From: Christensenella sp. UBA4651
GTDB lineage: Bacteria > Bacillota > Clostridia > Christensenellales > UBA1242
Direction of reading: 5' to 3'
Assembly (NCBI GenBank): GCA_002405615.1
Contig: DHMD01000015.1
Coordinates: forward strand, 1 to 44,935
Length of the DNA: 44,935 bases
Position numbers and translations under genes: made by a program. A model generated the notes under the pieces. That model searched no databases. It saw only the letters and a program-made list of their open reading frames with translations, and was not told the origin of the DNA. Shown one piece after another: positions 44,101 through 44,935 of the stretch. Within the stretch, counting starts at the first letter, position 1. The number at the start of each line of letters is the position of its first letter.

Positions 44101-44935
44101 CAGCAATTTGCGGAACCTTGTGAATGTAAACAATGCTGGGGCAACGATTAGTTTGACTGCCACAAATTGTACAATTACACAAATGATTAGTGCCTCTAAT
44201 GCGGGGGTATTGAGCGTAAATATCACTGGCGGAACGCTAGATAGATTGGCTGTTACGAATGCTGCAACAGGTTCGATTACTGGTAGTATTTCGGGGACAA
44301 ATGTCAAGTTGCTCGTTGGTACAAACAACGGAACTGTTAATGTTTCGGTCAAGGGCAACGCAACGGTATCAAGTGTAATCACGACAAATGGTGCGTCAGG
44401 TTCTGCTACAATTGAGGTGAGCGGGGCGACTGTTTCGGGGGACTTGGTTGCAGCTAACGCTGGTGTTGCTACTATAAACTTGGGTAGCAATATCAAAATT
44501 GCCACCACCTCGGCAAATCTTGTCGGCGTAAATACCAAGACTACGACAATCAATGTAAATTCTGCATTGACACTGACTGGTATGAATAGTTTTGCGTTTG
44601 TCGGCGATAGTAGCGGTACGATTAACCTAAATATCAATGCTGCTACCTCGATTAGTGGTGATACGATAAGTGGTGTTGTATCAAAATACTCAAATACAAA
44701 TACAGACGAAAAGGCAATCAATGTTGTGCTAAAAGCGAATTATACACTCAAAGGTACGACCGTATCTCCTATTGCGGGGAATACTACGGGTGCTGGGGCT
44801 TTTGACGCAACAAAGAACCTAAACTATACGCAAAACGGTTTTAATATAATAGTAAATGGGACGAATTTTGACCCAAATCCTGTTACCCCTGACCCTAATC
44901 CAGAAAATCCTGATTCTGGCGAAACTGGCGGCGGT
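29108..44935 (+). CDS. Giant surface lipoprotein with Ig-like, GLUG beta-helix and C-terminal solenoid repeats (3' end beyond window)
   Basis: The frame is open from the ATG at 29108 to the last base, 5,276 codons, with no stop; a TGA directly precedes the ATG in frame, which fixes the start. The N-terminus (MSKIRYILCGILVVL...) is a lipoprotein signal peptide with lipobox FSGC (Cys25). Residues about 30-1015 are beta-rich with bacterial Ig-like (BIG2) features. GLUG-type blocks with pectate-lyase-like beta-helix character occupy about 1019-1580 and 2458-4600, separated by another Ig-like stretch. About 21 copies of a ~22-residue repeat fill 4722-5198. The last visible residues are Pro/Asp/Asn-rich (DPNPVTPDPNPENPDSGE), a linker expected before a C-terminal anchor or end. 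Almost no Cys; rich in Asn, Thr, Ser, Gly, Val. A role in adhesion or surface coating is inferred, not shown. Confidence 0.92.
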   Translation, partial: MSKIRYILCGILVVLCTCGLMFSGCGNSIDNLSIKLTSGSLVESETQGEYELTLVKTQDDNNKEWSVQIAAEVEGLGAGMSSKIEWSGDSRYVNIVANEDGSIATITGVTSTNIPTIVTAYSVENRKAQAIIKVTNIVKPQSISGSKYGAGELGIPLGTAFSLKPEEVFTFLPEDATVPVYEYTINGVVVNSDEEFTLSGVEDGYATLTAAPKNKDEFTQEQLTALSYTIDRVRVYNPLTDENTTLSIMGQAGDVDEITLIKNAKDDKNKAILNVTAPSSVEYSVSSPNNVVYDERDNPRGQLSVKYDTRLKQFTLVGLAAMDEFMQVDINLTVAGIKNSMVLTKSFSVRIVDYPNAIAVNGVAGNTDVELRVFDQYKAGEVGTELRLNIAPDSKLYTDITVELDDEAVVDMDLVGRLLINNQPFTGTMSVKSGTTMYLTNNKGYGQLTLKVYAADTRGTVDEVVRKIIIKLEQSITSMEIDRANFDATTGNLILEIDEYNDSVSTSYRDLFVRVSPENASFDTVTAVSSDTSVVEISIEDYINCEILVRAKNIGTATLSLVAQSGVKLTVQVQVVSRYKATAVKLDPNMSSVMYCSDLTTYKLMTISNDRDPVETLEMAYIAKTGSGNGVYLVNTFYPSSAVESGMVASVEFTSGDLSIASLYNTNSSIYRNVLTTERAGLVTFDMVVRYYKLVGSNLVLEEDVVNAAFTIQVFEQITSLTVNESSVELLAAVQNLGAGISIGGSTSQSAYDSVNSSKTLRVTVNPTNSNVSAANAVWSIEGNTSKITLSTTKGGETVVSVKPLAGNDLRVSATIIVSVTDLNGVAFTQEVKVIANKIQQITEVYIKNYESSLKNNSLYFELFKDDGFTLDVTVGPASATNKNLEYIIFDADLLSKREDGENVIRMSAGNGKFLYFRIKPRDPTSDDYSTQYSCKTAQLVYDESAGTYTIKPKKAGYAFAFIIPQDVAKVKVDEITNLTDQLRNVSDRATIKRLPITVADGESVYYQLYTPEDVASIGSTEAGLSKNYYVMNTIDMSPYINKQLSANSNWTWTPIGDVSSPFTGSIQSMIYNGESPTQNIVGWSLSREFNSIAAGSTVDYRNYGIFGVVTGEIKNINIYLNTYAMKQSIFVGSGLVQILNHYNYGLLVGRLSSREVKIDDENTEIQYGKISDVTVYCGNLTYVYTHKPTDPNTGVSANFGVIGMTDAGTIVNGVNATIANASITSNDMIVNFGGIVGRNLGVIGTTDEVNTYSNSSDVVANLQVTYDTKKTSQSTLGSAVGLNLGVVGNVKSDGKLSATTKLVVIGGVVGKNTLFVDLGVEQDSAVINNVLSSVKIRSESVDAIQGGVVGYSIGGEIAIAYYDIYDTQASLTGDNDSIGIRATGFTGGIAGQIINTAISYAIVQSYDLDPNTYNMISTGGSMGGLVGFAQGGSIRNSFVNAGLRGNGGIIAGILGQASYTGDGSVRTEISDVYARGYLTVNNASGYAIAGVTANSVNIARAYVDLNNDDLTAANGALSVENVYIVRSTATDTSGAITIINRDEMLDKVVLELGFGVDAWAKDSGETPTNAGFPYLLMNGEKFVRQVPNQVILTARTFDNVLDDGRINSVLNIAGDTKKIVIMYREDAVYNLSELFGLTTDLSLAPENISINFSVNGTNVVQLLSTVNFVSTQIKLIGTGTAYIRINSSQNLRAYDAIQICVIDGYDSVGMFDENGDSIIEDLGEGVYQRLKIKHNGSTQAFVEYYSDGQKVSGISGGVKFVTGLKYDANSGSLITATDSNGAVITNYNISIMSWQEGEFDGNACLYYYASNNDKIVLTAVGDDKDSAFVTLIIPYIDVQFYMLDSDKNIVSLNSYKYEIVELNEMSFDTQIYYGVSDIAMGVGDGTTIFSGEKLESSVTIFNDAYVDTMQLRDLLWYQLYEVDEDGNTAMVAYYDPTLPAAQQVLTSSDIYVNFTKITYLAESNAVIINYNAELSQTMRKNLTSSKIYRIVIGAIDDNGEKITKTVSLQWTFIPQEVTHVTISHFSDAINSGAKLTQAGDTPTNTVVAGEYGLLRITISPDYANFDSVEVTSSVVNGSPMVFDQRVLEITTDRTTGADVYTYTTWQQGVGNITNGLSLSRASLINGDFDGNFYVRTICLSTLETGTQFTITVAITANGERKTYARTLTVYKTDTLSLEGEHYSDVLGNYIVAAGTGYTSSSTWTQNQNPIEVSIGAAYYDAEISVDTASAGQGAAIIRENGKYYLYTGNVAKDNLITVTLTAKQNIGGFTYRATRSITYEVVDFYVITLRADEVMPTTKRFAFIDNKYYDFNLFDGIDSTNINQISVITFDPSNITTCNKVLNLIKSLNGIGADAYNGWKHRVVEADGRIAFVDLEPKTDPDENWIDNNYQFLSTPNGYKMVSSGISSGNVLQFELLYYYDAGSFTLTTSAANATFGLSTDYINMEFYQVTSQEHPQPIRTLNQLMSMEADIDYILLNDLTINDAWTPLNVAVKSFNGNGYSINFNATSITPSTANPTNYGLFGTIDAASVIKNVKIVIGADGLAVNDDEASKSALNFGVLAGTNNGTVYNCEVYGLNNKMAANVVVANPTVSGASHSVAGLVAVNAGGITNSRVSYVSINAGGNVAGLVVENSGVIAGSYYSGGTITNLSESADFATAGLVINNAYGGIITSSYAGGTYTVTTDGVTKLDTRESVYRTRDATIQSGVTSAGFVYTNYGTVSDCYSAVEIFSTKMSGFVFTNYGSGKISRCYSTSDLSSTGAIIASYPFIGVNSDNATQNNNYNKTDGIVNCYYYDSGFASTRLEEAKALSEADFCGTNGNSPFAEYIFSRDGEAGSEFTGVWVFVDEDNLYFTPDRFVSTLQVKADASIDKLYTNFGPKLVSASLIATPRMELVKSEENSTGEIVHTYTNKYGSVFRQEDNADYFTDYSYDPIVVSNMTQFNNAFDVASDNVEKVDDVILSDIRIVNHLTQSDLNSGVAMYSPTAKYAGILAGNGFTFNNVSLAVNNSTVEYYGLIGKLCYMPSSGDDSVSHIGTIKNYSVTLSNIACSTVTYVGGLAGWVESANLYDVKVTNNYGRVVGNNIVGGIAGYVTGTSRVHTAYSNVGVTANYRANTENLYNLDLIKAHNLDVSKKVNVDTLGYAGGLFGVIDLTQFDTSNPSSSNTNEARVYNIRNDSNASIVGKVAGGLIGGVGEYTVVYKANKTVEAGALIKGYVFAGGIVGQNNGFIKYANITYTSEVQTLVDSARTGYKTEAYLDLFSASSNPLAIGGVVGLNIGSTNINWPGGTVQLSSSKVAVRDSTAGNAGGVVGAAYGGDIRACLATGSVLASKTAYVGGIVGYLSDFSADNAILVGMNNPFGEAMSAGTTVDYVVAMNNYLAEDYNYYYALHTNDSKGIYGAVGGIVGYVSDSSLIYTTHSVATNSSDPYAYLTNPTNYFVSQISNRVLALTQTAPITSGTGYFNLYEVDDQGAVIVNYAVGKYGTDNSINLGIGKTRAYMLQNYDEIFAGWDKYSIDNSSGSPSIIEKDLPAIIEVSTIDDLKIMYWHPEKTYVLVNDIDFQDYSVTDQKRILSPFFAIGSESSPFTGEFRGKTKSDGTLPVIKDVYIINAGASSLGFFGAISNAKISNIVIENIHYSTALNKNAKANVGGLAGVATNSVVENVTILNTDTQNSGIYTNANNVGGMFGKIRSLNDGEMIIESCYVENNLVLTDNIYSAAQQTGAFTVTLGGFAGTIEGKTTIAGAMAVGQMTVKYSDMTSQAMKDQNASEIEHIVGGFAGQISGDDVVESGCVTAVNITLDNVLSHTRAGGFAGVIGGTKLTKVDSHANINVNMANITDTKVMYVGGLIGEMRSASSVSGFIAAGDIRLNGNYGVNTLNTQAANHYVAGMVAHMGSSARVMSGYSIVSVINDTMLTNIDMGFGSGDISGVSTTGSVKADKFYALTATDRANIGQKSGVVKSGGDLDTAGNVFVRYQNENDYYRIRNDATKNEMFNTTYNKMYTFGSGLYKTAPIMISQNDSYTSRFDSIDGSEYRYYLQTGNITLTEQNKLYGTNTQLSSFRGSYNGGGFTITLPAHFDINSVSVSTANCGLFGEIVSTQSEPSMILGVVIDDVMVYANLGESVENFGILAGVASPHTIFANCYVAGEINLNVRGATNIGGLVGSSGAVYIGCATDLVANLYGDTAFKYGAIFGTANASNTNYTLIDVYSAGKINNNGSLGAVAGMIADSSASNLFARNSYTMTEINSVSNKTANVVYSLGAMSHNTDGIWYDGNNAINKSSDALWETYNYRDKRGQNFVGSNYAVDSSVNYGMPTLKWLREDNLVAYTGRGVTADPYIISAATQFAWMTETANFGTCYALDDDIDYKLLAATSGYTTRDFRGSLDGNYNYINNLTATLFGTVSGSVTKLGFDKVATATGVILANNVTVQNAVSQIYVNSNSGMVVRSGYISDSLSTGATFGSGATNCYAGAIDNTTYSTLNSSVWVFDGAKYTLSGFLKDCATSAKPTGNFAVGNLGYDNVRTISMSSDQDFYNAMFYAGNFSGKYRIVAGSGYSTLNLNGYKLNVPSTVTEITGITTIQNGNLSNASIEKFDTNTLTIDSCGIVGDGQSAILGESSSKFSKVVIKNSRLIANRAGGMLLDTIDSAIDLTLNDSAIFVEADNVDLVAGNATEAANGYKITIRNVEIYGKPMRDIVYDNKADGGIYVDTILGGKMMNNIINNNTANVTLDLKNMGLNGSVVARNGGNVTLTSSGLDSDGAMFGENTKNISLVLSETDKLTKAVADTNSGEITITGSNSIIESKIVTTNKAGGKITVTLTDSVIKSPLVESNAGELEITLNGTKGSEISANLVNSNTGKITVNLTNTKLNGSIATTNAVNGQINFVMSGGANGTPAVDNNAGSVNVELENATINSNLFNTNTGTINWNKLSGNTIKNYLIDTQNSTAIMIMKLDSGNTISHSLIRTANSNTTFELTSAVVTTYLVESNNKIMTITATNCSNLRNLVNVNNAGATISLTATNCTITQMISASNAGVLSVNITGGTLDRLAVTNAATGSITGSISGTNVKLLVGTNNGTVNVSVKGNATVSSVITTNGASGSATIEVSGATVSGDLVAANAGVATINLGSNIKIATTSANLVGVNTKTTTINVNSALTLTGMNSFAFVGDSSGTINLNINAATSISGDTISGVVSKYSNTNTDEKAINVVLKANYTLKGTTVSPIAGNTTGAGAFDATKNLNYTQNGFNIIVNGTNFDPNPVTPDPNPENPDSGETGGG
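29190..32150 (+). other. Giant protein: N-terminal Ig-like region
   Basis: Residues about 28-1015. Repeated BIG2-like features can be read: an S-D-T-S-V-V-E-I element followed by VRAKNIGTATLSLVAQSG (around residues 525-565, nt 30690-30800), and VNPTNSNVSAANAVWSIEGN with IIVSVTDLNGVAFTQEVKVI (around 765-835). The first unit contains TIVTAYSVENRKAQAIIKVT. These are extracellular beta-sandwich spacers or adhesin modules. Confidence 0.65.
32155..33850 (+). repeat. Giant protein: first GLUG block
   Basis: It opens with the cassette YYVMNTIDMSPYI, WTWTPIGDVSSPFTGSI, NYGIFGVVTGEIKNINIYL, which is the usual lead-in of GLUG proteins. GLUG-type turns follow: FGGIVGRNLGVIG, GSAVGLNLGVVGNV, GGVVGYSIGGEIAIAYY, TGGIAGQIINTAISYA and GGLVGFAQGGSIRNSFVNAG. 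Each turn is a rung of a predicted right-handed beta-helix. Confidence 0.8.
33850..36475 (+). other. Giant protein: middle Ig-like region
   Basis: Residues about 1582-2457. Beta-rich with no GLUG turns. BIG2-like elements include FSVNGTNVVQLLSTVNFVST followed by GTGTAYIRINSSQNLRAYD (around 1655-1700), and LTTSAANATFGLST-type ends. It separates the first GLUG block from the long second array. Confidence 0.55.
36480..42900 (+). repeat. Giant protein: long GLUG array made of at least four cassettes
   Basis: New lead-in cassettes can be read near 36490 (LNQLMSMEADIDYILLNDLT, then WTPLN, YGLFGTID), 39710 (IDDLKIMYWHPEKTYVLVND, then FFAIGSESSPFTGEF, LGFFGAISNAKISNIVI), 41210 (YYLQTGNITLTEQN, then CGLFGEI) and 42130 (ATQFAWMTETANFGTCYALD, then FRGSLDGNYNYINNL, LFGTV). 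Between them are many GLUG turns such as VAGLVAVNAGGITNSRVSY, VGGLAGWVESANLYDVKV, AGGIVGQNNGFIKYANI and IGGLVGSSGAVYIGCATD. The array covers about 2,100 residues. Confidence 0.75.
43271..44700 (+). repeat. Giant protein: ~21 tandem copies of a ~22-residue Asn-headed solenoid repeat
   Basis: Units of 21-25 residues fit N-x-G-x-[IV]-x-[VI]-x-[LV]-x(2,4)-[ST]-x-[IL]-x(3)-[LV]-[VI]-x-[ST]. Examples: NTGKITVNLTNTKLNGSIAT, NAGSVNVELENATINSNLFN, NNGTVNVSVKGNATVSSVIT. The heading Asn is kept in nearly all units. They differ from the GLUG turns upstream in having no GGxxG core. A left- or right-handed beta-solenoid stalk is predicted. Confidence 0.75.

Noticed and set aside
44050..44721. A 223-codon minus-strand frame opposite the giant gene, and other long minus-strand frames across 29-45 kb
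   Set aside because: They lie antisense to the continuous plus-strand frame, are made of hydrophobic Val/Leu/Thr-rich sequence mirroring its Asn/Thr/Val codons, and have no ribosome sites or family features.

Overview
The window reads as a chromosomal segment of an AT-rich, Gram-positive-type (Firmicutes/Clostridia-like) anaerobe, probably an uncultured gut lineage. The basis is the era-yqzL-recO order, SepF, LspA, lipobox lipoproteins, strong Shine-Dalgarno sites, consensus sigma-A promoters and a minimal SufC-SufB iron-sulfur system without SufD/S/U. No phylogenetic computation was possible, so the lineage is an inference.

Layout. Bases 1-119 hold the start of uppP on the minus strand. Bases 197-10769 are a mostly plus-strand housekeeping block: era, a YqzL-like small gene, recO, a decayed ABC-F ATPase, sufC-sufB-trpS, a ribbon-helix-helix protein, a three-gene unit of a duplicated DUF1538 membrane protein with two P-II-like proteins, and dnaA. 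dnaN does not follow dnaA; a terminator hairpin and tRNA-Gly follow instead. Bases 11137-15412 are a minus-strand accessory block: a two-gene restriction-modification cassette abutting the tRNA, then a glycosyltransferase with a TPR-like tail and a membrane-anchored lipoprotein. Bases 15671-28883 mix envelope genes (a GLUG-repeat lipoprotein, sepF-lspA-rluD, small membrane proteins, a lipocalin-like lipoprotein, a trypsin-like protease lipoprotein, HdeD, a zinc-ribbon membrane protein) with tRNA-Leu, tRNA-Asn, a DEAD-box RNA helicase and an unrecognised translationally coupled gene pair.

From 29108 to the last base a single plus-strand reading frame stays open for 5,276 codons. It encodes a giant surface lipoprotein: signal peptide with lipobox, bacterial Ig-like stretches, several GLUG-type beta-helix blocks, then about 21 copies of a ~22-residue Asn-headed solenoid repeat, and a Pro-rich linker at the window edge. 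The end of the gene lies outside the window.

How the parts relate. Envelope building and surface display dominate: UppP (lipid carrier recycling), LspA (lipoprotein maturation), at least five lipoproteins whose signal peptides end in FAGC or FSGC, SepF (division) and the giant protein. The DUF1538/P-II unit looks like a transporter with its own nitrogen/energy-type sensors and is the best candidate for an under-described system, along with the giant lipoprotein and the unknown pair at 26699-28883. Many promoters, operator-like palindromes and intrinsic terminators are legible and are listed.
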